A stretch of 64,000 bases of DNA from Oscillospiraceae bacterium (GTDB lineage: Bacteria; Bacillota; Clostridia; Christensenellales; Aristaeellaceae): contig JAISZG010000041.1 in the NCBI GenBank assembly GCA_031269355.1, forward strand, positions 40,289-104,288, written 5' to 3'. The notes beneath the pieces are model-generated. The model had not been told where the DNA came from and made no database searches. It was given only the letters and a program-made list of their open reading frames with translations. A program made the translations under genes and the position numbers. Positions 1 through 8,314 of the stretch are shown in pieces (the stretch's first letter is position 1; every line of letters starts with the position of its first letter).

Positions 1-733
1 TCGCGCCGGCCGCGTACAGATCGCGCAGCCAATTCAGGCCTTCCAGGAACTTCGCGTCTTCGTGCGCGGGATACAGCTTGCCCTCCGCGTCGACGCCCCA
101 GGTGTTTGGCGCGCCGTGCATAATCGTTATCAGCTTGATCGTGCCGTCGACATACTTACACATTACGATGCCGTAAGTACCCTTCGCGGTATCTGTGAAC
201 GCCTTCGCCATCGCGGAGAGGTCGTCCAGAGTTTCCGGCACGCCAAGCCCTTTTTCAGCCGCCCAGTCGCTGCGGTAAATGATGCCGTTGCGGGCGAGCG
301 GGCGCGCGCGATATATGCCGTACAGGCGACCGTCTATCTTCGTCGCGTCGTATACGACGGGGCTACCGTCCTTCAGATACTGCGTATCCGCAATATAATC
401 CGTGATATCCCAGAACGCGCCGGCGCGCGCGGACGAAACGATTATCGGATCCTGATGCCCTTTTACTATCAGGATTTTGGGCATGTCCCCGGCAAGCGCT
501 AGGCTGACCGCTTCCGCGTAAGACGCGTCCGGGACAAACGTGATATCCAGCTTTGTGTTTGTCGCCGCTTCAATCGCGGTGACCGTCGGGTTATTCTCAT
601 ACTGGAACGGTTCAGTATAGAAGGTGGGCATTAGGATGCTGATCGGGTACGGCGCTTCCTCAGCGACCGCAGCCATTGACGCGCCGGGCAGAATCAGAGC
701 CAGCGCCAGAAGAACCAATAGGAATTTACGCAT
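1..733 (-). CDS. ABC transporter extracellular solute-binding protein (3' part beyond window)
   Basis: The first 244 residues of a sugar-type solute-binding protein are visible; the C-terminus runs off the left edge. The start ATG at 733 follows a GGAGG-type site. Residues 1-25 form a Sec signal peptide: Met-Arg-Lys, a leucine-rich core, then an Ala-rich cleavage region near AVA-EE. The mature part begins with a binding-protein fold (PYPISILMPTFY, then FVPDASYAEAVSLALAGDMP). No lipobox cysteine is present, unlike most Gram-positive binding proteins. It lies downstream of two permeases on the same strand, an order typical of LplA/YtcQ-like importers whose ATPase is encoded elsewhere. The family is inferred from context and fold; the substrate is probably an oligosaccharide but cannot be read from the sequence. 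Confidence 0.88.
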   Translation of the reverse strand, partial: MRKFLLVLLALALILPGASMAAVAEEAPYPISILMPTFYTEPFQYENNPTVTAIEAATNTKLDITFVPDASYAEAVSLALAGDMPKILIVKGHQDPIIVSSARAGAFWDITDYIADTQYLKDGSPVVYDATKIDGRLYGIYRARPLARNGIIYRSDWAAEKGLGVPETLDDLSAMAKAFTDTAKGTYGIVMCKYVDGTIKLITIMHGAPNTWGVDAEGKLYPAHEDAKFLEGLNWLRDLYAAGA

Positions 734-803
734 TGGGAACCTCCTTATATCATGTATTATTTCGACGCGTTCCCCGCGCCGCAGGGTTCAGCTAAAGCTC
801 GCC

Positions 804-1715
804 TCATCCTTTAAGAGCGCCAATCATAACGCCTTTCGCGAAATGCTTTTGCAGGAACGGATAGACGCACAATATCGGAATGGTTGATACCACGATTACC
901 GCCATTTTGACCGATTGATCCGGCGGTTTGAGATGATCCATGGAGTAACTGCTCACGTCGCCCGCCATGCTCGAGGACAATATGATCAGTTGGCGCAGCG
1001 TCACCTGCAGCGGCCACTTGTTCGGAGATTTCGCCATATACAGCGTCGCTGAGAAATAGGAATTCCAGTGCGCCACCGCGTAGAACAGCGAAAATGTAGC
1101 GATTACCGGCATAGAGAGCGGTATCACCACGTGAAGCAGCGCGCCAAGATCTGTGCATCCGTCCAACTTTGCGGACTCCTCCAGTCCGTCCGGCAAATTT
1201 TGGAAGAAGTTTTTTATTATCATCATGTTGTACGCGCTGATCGCGCCCGGAAGCAGCACCGCCCAATATGTGTCCAGCAACCCAAGGCTTTTTACCACGA
1301 TATAGCCGGGGATCATGCCGCCCGAGAAGAACATCGAAAATATCACCAGGTTCAGCATAACGCCGCGACCGTGCAGGTAGCGTTTCGACAAAGCGTATGC
1401 CAGCGTTATCGTAAAGAACATATTAATGACGGTGCCCGCCGCAGTGATCAGCACCGAATTCCCAAATGCCTTAATAATCATGCTTGAAGAAAATATATAT
1501 TTATATGCAGCCAACGACACGTCGCGTGGGATAATGAACATCGGCCGCGCTGAAATTTCGCGCTCCGTCGCGAATGACGCCGCTATCACATATAAAAAGG
1601 GAAGCACTGTGGCGAGCGAGCAGATTCCGAGAAATATCACGTTGGACAGATCGAATACACGGCTGAGGAATGTATGCTTTATCCGCACCGCGCGCTTTTC
1701 CATGCGTATCACCAT
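804..1715 (-). CDS. carbohydrate ABC transporter permease (LplC/YtcP-like)
   Basis: Inner permease subunit of the sugar importer, 303 residues, about six membrane segments. The cytoplasmic EAA loop that contacts the ATPase is visible near residue 205 as EESAKLDGCTDLGALLHVVI followed by P. The N-terminus carries the basic stretch RAVRIKHTF before the first membrane helix. Start ATG at 1715 lies 7 bases after a GGGGG site; an internal ATG at 1703 is an alternative. It sits 27 bases downstream of the second permease gene and 70 bases upstream of the binding protein, so all three are probably one transcript. No ATPase (MsmX-like) is encoded here; such systems often share one. Confidence 0.93.
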   Translation of the reverse strand: MVIRMEKRAVRIKHTFLSRVFDLSNVIFLGICSLATVLPFLYVIAASFATEREISARPMFIIPRDVSLAAYKYIFSSSMIIKAFGNSVLITAAGTVINMFFTITLAYALSKRYLHGRGVMLNLVIFSMFFSGGMIPGYIVVKSLGLLDTYWAVLLPGAISAYNMMIIKNFFQNLPDGLEESAKLDGCTDLGALLHVVIPLSMPVIATFSLFYAVAHWNSYFSATLYMAKSPNKWPLQVTLRQLIILSSSMAGDVSSYSMDHLKPPDQSVKMAVIVVSTIPILCVYPFLQKHFAKGVMIGALKG

Positions 1716-1742
1716 GCGTTTACCCCCTTGCTATAGCGCTTC

Positions 1743-2672
1743 TCAATACAATCCCGGTTCGCCCATTTTATGCGCCGCCCAGTTGGATGACATAACGAGA
1801 GCGACGCTGATCACCGCCTTAAACAAACCTATCGCTGTCGCGTAGCTATATTGACCAGCCTGGATTCCCTGCTGATACACGAACACGTCGAACGTCTGCG
1901 ACACGCTTCGATTCATCGCGTTAGCCATTAGCAGCAGGTGTTCAAATCCGGTATCAAGCACACTGCCCATACGCAGCACCAGAAGAAGCACAATTGTCGA
2001 GCGAATCGCCGGCAGCGTGATATGCCACAGCTGGCGCAGCCTCCCCGCGCCGTCGCACATCGCGGCTTCGTATAGCTCCACGTCCACTCCCGCCAGCGCG
2101 GCGAGGAATATGATAGTGCCCCAGCCGGTTTCCTTCCAGATTGTCTGCCCGATTATCATAGGGCGGAATGCCGCCGGGGATGTGAGAAACCCGACGTTGC
2201 TACCCGTGAGCGCGTATGTCATTTTATACACAATGCCGTTCGAGTTAAACATCACGTAGGTTATGGAGCATACTATAACTATCGAAACAAAGTGAGGAAT
2301 ATATAAGAATGTTTGAACAAACTTCTTATATTTTGCACTGCGCAATTCGTTCAGCAGCAGCGCCAGCACGATCGGAGCGGGAAAGAAAAACACGATATTC
2401 ATCAGCGACAGTACGATTGTATTTGAAAACAGACGCCCGAAAATTGGGTTATTGAAAAAATAGCGAAACCACTTCAACCCGACCCACTTGCTTCCCATAA
2501 CGCCCAGGAACGGAACATAATCCTTAAACCCGATAACGACGCCCCACATCGGCAGATACTTGAATATCAGAAAATACGCAAGCCCGGGCAGCGCGAGCAA
2601 ATACAGCCAGCGATCGCGCGACAAATGGGCGAGGAATCTTGAACGTTTGGTTTTCTCTCTGGTCGCCACCAT
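1743..2672 (-). CDS. carbohydrate ABC transporter permease (LplB/YteP-like)
   Basis: First gene of the importer operon, 309 residues from the chosen ATG at 2672. The reading frame stays open further upstream, but 2672 has a GGGAGGT site at the right distance and lies downstream of the predicted promoter. Hallmarks are an N-terminal helix (RWLYLLALPGLAYFLIF), the LPMWGVVIGFKDY region typical of LplB-like permeases, and an EAA loop (YEAAMCDGAGRLRQLWHITL, then P). The C-terminus VMSSNWAAHKMGEPGLY is also typical. Pairs with the LplC-like permease to form the membrane channel for a sugar or oligosaccharide. Confidence 0.92.
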   Translation of the reverse strand: MVATREKTKRSRFLAHLSRDRWLYLLALPGLAYFLIFKYLPMWGVVIGFKDYVPFLGVMGSKWVGLKWFRYFFNNPIFGRLFSNTIVLSLMNIVFFFPAPIVLALLLNELRSAKYKKFVQTFLYIPHFVSIVIVCSITYVMFNSNGIVYKMTYALTGSNVGFLTSPAAFRPMIIGQTIWKETGWGTIIFLAALAGVDVELYEAAMCDGAGRLRQLWHITLPAIRSTIVLLLVLRMGSVLDTGFEHLLLMANAMNRSVSQTFDVFVYQQGIQAGQYSYATAIGLFKAVISVALVMSSNWAAHKMGEPGLY

Positions 2673-2732
2673 AATCCAAAGACCTCCCGTCAAAAGAGTG
2701 CGAAAAAACAGATTTTTGCAGATTCTATTGGT

Positions 2733-2761
2733 AGCATAGCACAGATTGTAAACCTTTGCAA
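2733..2761 (-). promoter_or_regulatory. predicted promoter of the sugar ABC importer operon
   Basis: Reading the minus strand, TTGCAA (2761-2756) and TATGCT (2738-2733) are separated by 17 bases. The predicted transcript would start near 2726 and give a leader of about 50 bases before the permease start at 2672. Both boxes deviate from consensus, so an activator may be needed. Confidence 0.5.
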
Positions 2762-2913
2762 GGATCAATTTGCACGGGATGAACCAGGAATATAGTAGCG
2801 CCGACCAGCGTTAATCCCCTCCGCCGCAAACGTATCGCTTTTATCTCGGATGTTTCGGGCGTGTCGTTCTGGGTAGACAACGTCCGCCTATGTACACTCC
2901 CGGAATGTCTTCC

Positions 2914-2942
2914 TTGCGCCATGCACGCCGTCGGCGTATAAT
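2914..2942 (+). promoter_or_regulatory. predicted promoter of the MATE gene
   Basis: TTGCGC (2914-2919), a 17-base spacer and a perfect TATAAT (2937-2942). Transcription would start near 2949, so upstream in-frame ATG codons cannot be the translation start of the transporter gene. Confidence 0.7.
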
Positions 2943-2961
2943 GCCCTTACCGTTCGGAGGG

Positions 2962-4320
2962 ATGCGCGTGGTTAAGGATCGATCGTTCTATAAAGCTCTG
3001 CTCCGCCTTGCCGCGCCTGCGGCGTTTCAGGGATTTATATCGCTGTTGGTGGTGCAGGCTGATAATGTTATGGTTGGCAGCCTCGGAGATATCTCGCTGG
3101 CGAGCGTCGCTATATCCAACAGCGCGACCGCCTTTTTTATCGCGGCCATAACCGGCATGACGAGCGGCTCGTCCGTGCTGATATCCCAATACTGGGGGCG
3201 TAAGGACGTGCCGCGCATTCGGCAGGTGTTCGCTATCGTCGCCACATTATGCACGTTGATCGCGATAGCGTCGATTATCGCGATCAGCGTCGCGCCTCGA
3301 TTTTTGTTAAGCCGCTTCACCGACGCGCCGGATATATTAAGCGCGGGGCTTCCGTATTTCCGGCTGGTGAGCCTGTCGTATCTGCCGTTCGCTCTGAGTA
3401 CCGCGCTGATAGGTATGCTGCGCAGCGTGGAAATTGTGAACGTTACTATATATACGACTATAGCCGCGCTGTTCGTAAATATATCGCTGAACTGGATATT
3501 GATATTTGGCAAGCTCGGTATGCCAAAGCTTGGAGTGACCGGCGCGGCCGCCGCGACGATCGTCTCGCGGGCGGTCGAACTGGGGATCGTGTGGTGGTAT
3601 ACGTTTTATCGTCAAAAAAATCTGCCGATTCGCCCTCGCGATTTGATAGGCGGTGAGCGCGCTCTGTGGGGAGACTATGCGCGATATGGTTTGCCCGTCG
3701 GCATAACCGATATGCAATGGGCGTTTGTTGGCGTATTTAAAACGGCGATAATTGGTCGGCTCGGCTCGACGATGATAACGGCGAACACGATAGCGACAGG
3801 TTTAATGGAGCTTGGGCGGGTGTTCTCATCCAGCCTTACGATAGGCGCTTGCGTGATGATAGGCGTAACCGTCGGCGCGCGCGATTATAAACGCACGCGG
3901 GAATATTCCAATACAATACAGATATTATTCGTCGGCGTCGGCTTATGCATTGCGGCGGGCGTGTATCTGCTGCGCGAGCCATACGCGGCTCTGTATGGCA
4001 ATGTATCCGACGCCGCGCGATCCTTGTCGCTGCGGTTTATTACGATAGGAGCGCTCACGCTGATAGGCACTACCTACCACGCGTCCTGTTTTGTCGGCAT
4101 CAACAGGGGCGCGGGCGACAGCCGCTTTGTGCTGATTGTCGATACCATCTGCGGTTGGCTGGTGGTTCTGCCTCTGTCCGCGTTAGCGGCGTTCGTATGG
4201 CGAGCGCCGCTGCCCGTTGTGTTCCTCTGCCTGTACTGCGACCAATGTTTTAAATGGATCATCGCGTTTTTTCGATTGCGCGGGAATAAGTGGATCAGGA
4301 ACGTTACGCGCGACGCTTGA
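2962..4320 (+). CDS. MATE family efflux transporter
   Basis: Polytopic Na+- or H+-coupled multidrug exporter of about 452 residues, with roughly 12 membrane helices in two homologous halves. The N-terminal half shows LAAPAAFQGFISLLVVQADN and the following MVGSLGDISLASVAISNS, the usual first-helix MATE signature. The frame is open from 2890, but the predicted promoter ends at 2942, so the start must lie further in. ATG 2962 directly abuts a GGAGGG site, while GTG 2968 is 6 bases from it and may be the true start. The gene converges with the MetE-like gene across a bidirectional hairpin. Substrate not predictable. Confidence 0.92.
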   Translation: MRVVKDRSFYKALLRLAAPAAFQGFISLLVVQADNVMVGSLGDISLASVAISNSATAFFIAAITGMTSGSSVLISQYWGRKDVPRIRQVFAIVATLCTLIAIASIIAISVAPRFLLSRFTDAPDILSAGLPYFRLVSLSYLPFALSTALIGMLRSVEIVNVTIYTTIAALFVNISLNWILIFGKLGMPKLGVTGAAAATIVSRAVELGIVWWYTFYRQKNLPIRPRDLIGGERALWGDYARYGLPVGITDMQWAFVGVFKTAIIGRLGSTMITANTIATGLMELGRVFSSSLTIGACVMIGVTVGARDYKRTREYSNTIQILFVGVGLCIAAGVYLLREPYAALYGNVSDAARSLSLRFITIGALTLIGTTYHASCFVGINRGAGDSRFVLIVDTICGWLVVLPLSALAAFVWRAPLPVVFLCLYCDQCFKWIIAFFRLRGNKWIRNVTRDA

Positions 4321-4385
4321 CGGCGGCGGATCGTTTGGGATCACGGCTTTGAGCCGCTCGATCCGACGTTTTTCAGCCCCCAAAA

Positions 4386-4420
4386 AAACGATAACCGCCG
4401 CTCGGCATCGGTTATCGTTT
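4386..4420. terminator. bidirectional hairpin terminator
   Basis: A perfect 11 bp stem, AAACGATAACC (4386-4396) with GGTTATCGTTT (4410-4420), preceded by an A-run and followed by T residues. It lies between the convergent MATE and MetE-like genes and can serve both. Confidence 0.75.
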
Positions 4421-4460
4421 CAACTAGGCGCTTGCTAAAAAAGGGTGTTTTCCGCCGTTA

Positions 4461-5621
4461 TCATACTCCCCAATATTCCAGTGCGAGCCGCTGCCCCTGA
4501 TCGATTTTCGCCCATTGTTCGTCTTCGGTCAATTCATTGCCTCCGTCGCAGGATGCGAATCCGCATTGGTGCGAAAGCAGCAATCTGCCTTTATCGATAA
4601 TTTTCGCGGCTTCGTCTAACAATCTTACGGCGCGCGCCTCGTCGTCCAGCGCGCTCAGCTTGCTGGAAAGCAGGCCGAGTACTATTTCGGTGCCGGGTCG
4701 ATCCTGGAATACGGCGAGCGCATCCAGCGAACCCGCCCGCTCGTCGTCCCATTCCAGGAAGAAACGATCATATTTGAGCTGCTTCAGGAATAGATTGGCT
4801 ATCTTAACATAAGAGCCTCCGCTCATATTCCTCGATTCATAATTGCCGCGGCAGTTATGCGTCCACATCGCGAGACCCAGCTCATGGCCAAAGTCTATCA
4901 GAGTATTATTTATATCAATGAATTCGGCCGCCAGCGCTCTAACCGCCGCTTGATCGATATTTTCACCCGTATAGGGCGAGTTAGGATTATCATCCGCGAA
5001 TATTTCCCACAGGCAATCGTCGAATTGCAGAATCTTTCCGCCGATTGCGGCATATTCCGCCACAAATTCTTTATACGCGCGAACCAGCCCGTCCCTCAGC
5101 TCCCCCGTCGTCGCGTACACCGAGTCTTTTCCACCGATATTATCCGACCATGACAACTCTCCAAGTATGTGCGACGGAGACGGGATGCACAGCTTCGTTT
5201 TGCGATCGCCCGCAATAGATTTCAGCTTTTTATATATATTGATAAAATGATGATTCTTCCCGCTCAGATCGCCGGTTATCCTAAGCCCGATATCCTTCCT
5301 GGTTTCATACTTTGCGGTTTCATCCTTATCGCGAAAATAATATCCATGTTCCGCGATATATCTATTTATACCTTTAAATCCCCACACAAAATCCAAATGC
5401 CATAGGGATTTAGAAAACTCTCCGTCCGTTATAATTTCCAGGCCATGCTCGATCTGTTTATTTACGACGTGCTTTATCGCCTCCAGCTCACATTCCTCAT
5501 ATCCTTCATAATCGCTATAAAATGGGTAGGTTATATTGTCGTTATGTTCGATCTGTTTTTTGTAGCGCAGCAGTTTTTCTGGACGCAGCAGGCTTCCCAC
5601 CGTCATGAATTTATTGCTCAC
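4461..5621 (-). CDS. MetE C-terminal domain-like methyltransferase (YxjG/YxjH type)
   Basis: 386-residue protein of the cobalamin-independent methionine synthase C-terminal family: a single TIM-barrel without the N-terminal half of full-length MetE. Zinc-ligand-type motifs are visible: MWTHNCRGN near residue 255 (His and Cys) and LSHQCGFAS near residue 352 (Cys). Related proteins transfer methyl groups to homocysteine or similar thiols from small methyl donors, but the donor here is unknown. The start is GTG at 5621, 8 bases after AGGAGG; the ATG triplets just upstream run into a stop. It lies 100 bases after a LysR gene on the same strand, which may regulate it. Confidence 0.87.
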   Translation of the reverse strand: MSNKFMTVGSLLRPEKLLRYKKQIEHNDNITYPFYSDYEGYEECELEAIKHVVNKQIEHGLEIITDGEFSKSLWHLDFVWGFKGINRYIAEHGYYFRDKDETAKYETRKDIGLRITGDLSGKNHHFINIYKKLKSIAGDRKTKLCIPSPSHILGELSWSDNIGGKDSVYATTGELRDGLVRAYKEFVAEYAAIGGKILQFDDCLWEIFADDNPNSPYTGENIDQAAVRALAAEFIDINNTLIDFGHELGLAMWTHNCRGNYESRNMSGGSYVKIANLFLKQLKYDRFFLEWDDERAGSLDALAVFQDRPGTEIVLGLLSSKLSALDDEARAVRLLDEAAKIIDKGRLLLSHQCGFASCDGGNELTEDEQWAKIDQGQRLALEYWGV

Positions 5622-5720
5622 ATCATCATCCTCCTAAAATTGTATGCCGTTACTTTACCACAAAAGGAAGCATATAGGGTAAGACGCGTTTTATATGTAG
5701 CGCCATAGGATTTGGCTATA

Positions 5721-6644
5721 TCACAGTTCTAGCTTTACTCCATAACACTTAAGCACCGCTTTCAACTCTTCCAAATACAATGCGGCCATCCTGCCGAGCT
5801 GCGTTAGGTGGCTGGAAATCCATCCGACTTGTATTGAATCGTCCACTCGCAATGGAACGGCGACAATATTGTCGCCGTTCAAATCCGCGCTGACTATTCC
5901 GGTGGAAATCGTATACCCGTTAAGGCCGATCATAAGGTTGAAAATGGTGGCTCTGTCGCTTACGCGGATATTTTTCTTGCGATAGATGGTGCTTTGTATT
6001 TCCTCTGAAAAATAGAACGAATTATTATCGCCCTGCTCGAACGCGAGATACGGGTATTCCTCCAAATCATCCAGCGTCAAATAATCTTTTTGCGAGAGCG
6101 GGTTTCCGGCGCTGACGAAAACATGCGGGGTTGTGGTGAACAGCGGATGAAAATCCAACCGGCTCTCCCGAAGAAGCTTCTCGATCACTTTCCGATTAAA
6201 CGGATTCAGATACATTATGCCTATCTCGCTGCGCTGGTTTTTCACGTCTTCAATGATCTCGTGAGTTCGCGTTTCGCGCAGCGTGAATTCATACTCTTCA
6301 GCGTCAGTTTTTTTGACCATGTTTACGAATGCGTTGACCGCGAAGGCGTAATGCTGCGTGGAGATTGAGCACAGGCGGCGCGGAGTTCTGTTGGTCGAAT
6401 ATCGCTGCTCCAGCAGCTCCGTCTGTTCGACGACCTGCCTGGCATAGCCAAGGAATTCCGTTCCGTCCTCCGTTAATGTTATGCCTTTGGAGGTGCGAAG
6501 CAGCAGTTCCAGCCCGATCTCGTTTTCGAGTTCCTTTATCGAGTTTGAAAGGCTTGGCTGCGATATGAACAATCGCTTCGCGGCTTCGCTGATGGATTCG
6601 CAATTGACTATTTCTATCAAATATTTGAGCTGCCGCAAAGTCAT
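5721..6644 (-). CDS. LysR family transcriptional regulator
   Basis: 307-residue regulator. The N-terminal winged helix-turn-helix (TLRQLKYLIEIVNCESISEA, then AKRLFISQPSLSNSIKELE) covers about residues 2-60. The rest is a periplasmic-binding-like effector domain. ATG 6644 is preferred over GTG 6653 because AGGTGA lies 5 bases upstream of it. That site overlaps the stop codon of the SH3b gene, suggesting translational coupling. The effector is unknown; the adjacent MetE-like gene makes a sulfur-amino-acid signal plausible, but this is inference. Confidence 0.93.
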   Translation of the reverse strand: MTLRQLKYLIEIVNCESISEAAKRLFISQPSLSNSIKELENEIGLELLLRTSKGITLTEDGTEFLGYARQVVEQTELLEQRYSTNRTPRRLCSISTQHYAFAVNAFVNMVKKTDAEEYEFTLRETRTHEIIEDVKNQRSEIGIMYLNPFNRKVIEKLLRESRLDFHPLFTTTPHVFVSAGNPLSQKDYLTLDDLEEYPYLAFEQGDNNSFYFSEEIQSTIYRKKNIRVSDRATIFNLMIGLNGYTISTGIVSADLNGDNIVAVPLRVDDSIQVGWISSHLTQLGRMAALYLEELKAVLKCYGVKLEL

Positions 6645-6654
6645 CAGGCTCACC

Positions 6655-8109
6655 TCATTTAAAATGCCGCGCTTCGATAAAGCCTATATTCGCGTCCCAC
6701 GTATCCCAAACGTGCAGCCAGCCGCCATATTCTCCGAGCACCCTGAACGCCCGTCCGTCGGCTGAATACCATTTTTGAGTTTGCGCCTCTGCGGTCGGGG
6801 CGAAGTTCATAGGAACAGTCCCCTCGACGGCGCGCAGCGTCCGCACCGGTCTGCGATCGATCACTTCCCAACGCGGATTATATGCAAGCATACTCTTTTG
6901 CATATATCCGGAAATCGTGCTCGCGCCCGGCTCGCCTATGCGAACCAGCGCCCACGTGTCGTCCTCGTATGCGAGAACCGTTACAAGCGTTCCGTTATAA
7001 TATCTGCCTAATATTCGCGCGCTTGCGTTCGGCGCTTCGCGCAGGTTCAGCGTATACGAGGGCGCGGGAGCGACGATGCCAGCGACGCGTTCGCCCAGTA
7101 TAGCTGCGTATTTCTCCCGAATGAACCCGGTCAGCGAAGGCTTGCCCAGCTCTCCCGGATATCGCACATGCCACCAGCCGTTTGCCGCTACGCCCATCAC
7201 CTCGATAGGCACGCCGTTTGATAACACCGCCGCGATTTGCGCGTCGGCGCTTGGCTGCGCGTACAGCGGCCACTCGATCTCGCTGGGAATGAACGCGGGC
7301 ATCATATTCGGAAACTCACCAAGCTGCGATCCCGTTGTGAAATACGACCGCTGCATATATCCGACCGCCGATCCAGCGCCTTCGCCCACGCGAACTTTCG
7401 ACCAGTAATCGTCTACGTTTTCCAATACGCGAAACGTTACGCCGTTATAATATAATCCCAGCGACGCGGAGGCAATCGTAGGAGCGGCGCGCAAATTCAG
7501 CCGCCCTGTGTTGCCCGTGCTTACTACCGCGTCGCACAGCCCGTCCTCTGGAATAGCAACCGCGCCGCCGGGCGTAAAATACTCGCCGCCCACGGGGGTT
7601 AGGTACTGCGAGAGCATATATCCCGTTTTGCCGTCGGAACGAACGCGCACATGGTACCATTCGTTCGCGATGCCCAGCACGTCCACCCGCTCTCCATTTT
7701 GATAATGCCCCACCGCCAGCGCTTCCTTACTCGCGACCACGCGCAGGTTCAGCCAATCGGAGGCTTTGGGGTTGTTCACGGTTACCGTCTGAATCGTGGA
7801 GGGAACCGTCGCGCCAAACGAAAGGAACGAGCGCATCATCCAGCCCTGCGTGCCGCCGATGCGCACATAGACCCACGCCGGGTCGGATGCGTCAAGCACC
7901 ACAACCTCGACGCCGTTATAATATTTACCCAGCGATTGCGATAAAACGCTGGGAGCCGCGCGCAGGTTCAGGCGATCCGCATGATTGGGATTATGCACCC
8001 AGGCGGAAGCGGACACAGCCTGCGCCCGTGCGGCGGGCAAATGGAAACATACGCTTAACAGAATTGCGGCGATCACAAGCACCCAGGCGGATTTTCGTAT
8101 CGATCGCAC
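6655..8109 (-). CDS. secreted multi-SH3b-domain protein
   Basis: 484 residues from a GTG start (8109) preceded by AGGGGGG. Residues 1-30 are a Sec signal peptide ending ARAQA. The mature protein is a string of about six bacterial SH3 repeats. Four share the pattern xLNLRxAPS...LGxYYNGVxVxVL (near residues 45, 120, 203 and 355); two are degenerate (PLYAQPSADAQIAAVLSNG, and the C-terminal copy ending in GGWLHVWDTWDANIGFIEA). No catalytic domain or sorting signal is visible. Such proteins usually bind the cell wall. The stop overlaps the ribosome site of the LysR gene. Confidence 0.88.
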   Translation of the reverse strand: MRSIRKSAWVLVIAAILLSVCFHLPAARAQAVSASAWVHNPNHADRLNLRAAPSVLSQSLGKYYNGVEVVVLDASDPAWVYVRIGGTQGWMMRSFLSFGATVPSTIQTVTVNNPKASDWLNLRVVASKEALAVGHYQNGERVDVLGIANEWYHVRVRSDGKTGYMLSQYLTPVGGEYFTPGGAVAIPEDGLCDAVVSTGNTGRLNLRAAPTIASASLGLYYNGVTFRVLENVDDYWSKVRVGEGAGSAVGYMQRSYFTTGSQLGEFPNMMPAFIPSEIEWPLYAQPSADAQIAAVLSNGVPIEVMGVAANGWWHVRYPGELGKPSLTGFIREKYAAILGERVAGIVAPAPSYTLNLREAPNASARILGRYYNGTLVTVLAYEDDTWALVRIGEPGASTISGYMQKSMLAYNPRWEVIDRRPVRTLRAVEGTVPMNFAPTAEAQTQKWYSADGRAFRVLGEYGGWLHVWDTWDANIGFIEARHFK

Positions 8110-8191
8110 GGCGCGAACCCCCCTTTCAAATTACAGCTTACAGCTTGTACGCATATTGATCCGATTGATAATGATCCGGTTGATAAAAAAA

Positions 8192-8219
8192 CGTTCGTAA
8201 AAAAGCGTTCGTAAAAAAG
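8192..8219. repeat. 14 bp tandem repeat upstream of the SH3b gene
   Basis: Two exact adjacent copies of CGTTCGTAAAAAAG (8192-8205 and 8206-8219), followed by a partial third CGTTC. Located about 85 bases upstream of the SH3b start, in or near its promoter region. Function unknown. Confidence 0.8.
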
Positions 8220-8314
8220 CGTTCTATACAACAAACGCAATAGCCAAACAAAACCATCCTTCGACTCGCGTCCGAGATAAAACCGTCAAGCGGAAGTAAG
8301 CAGCCGCGATGTGT

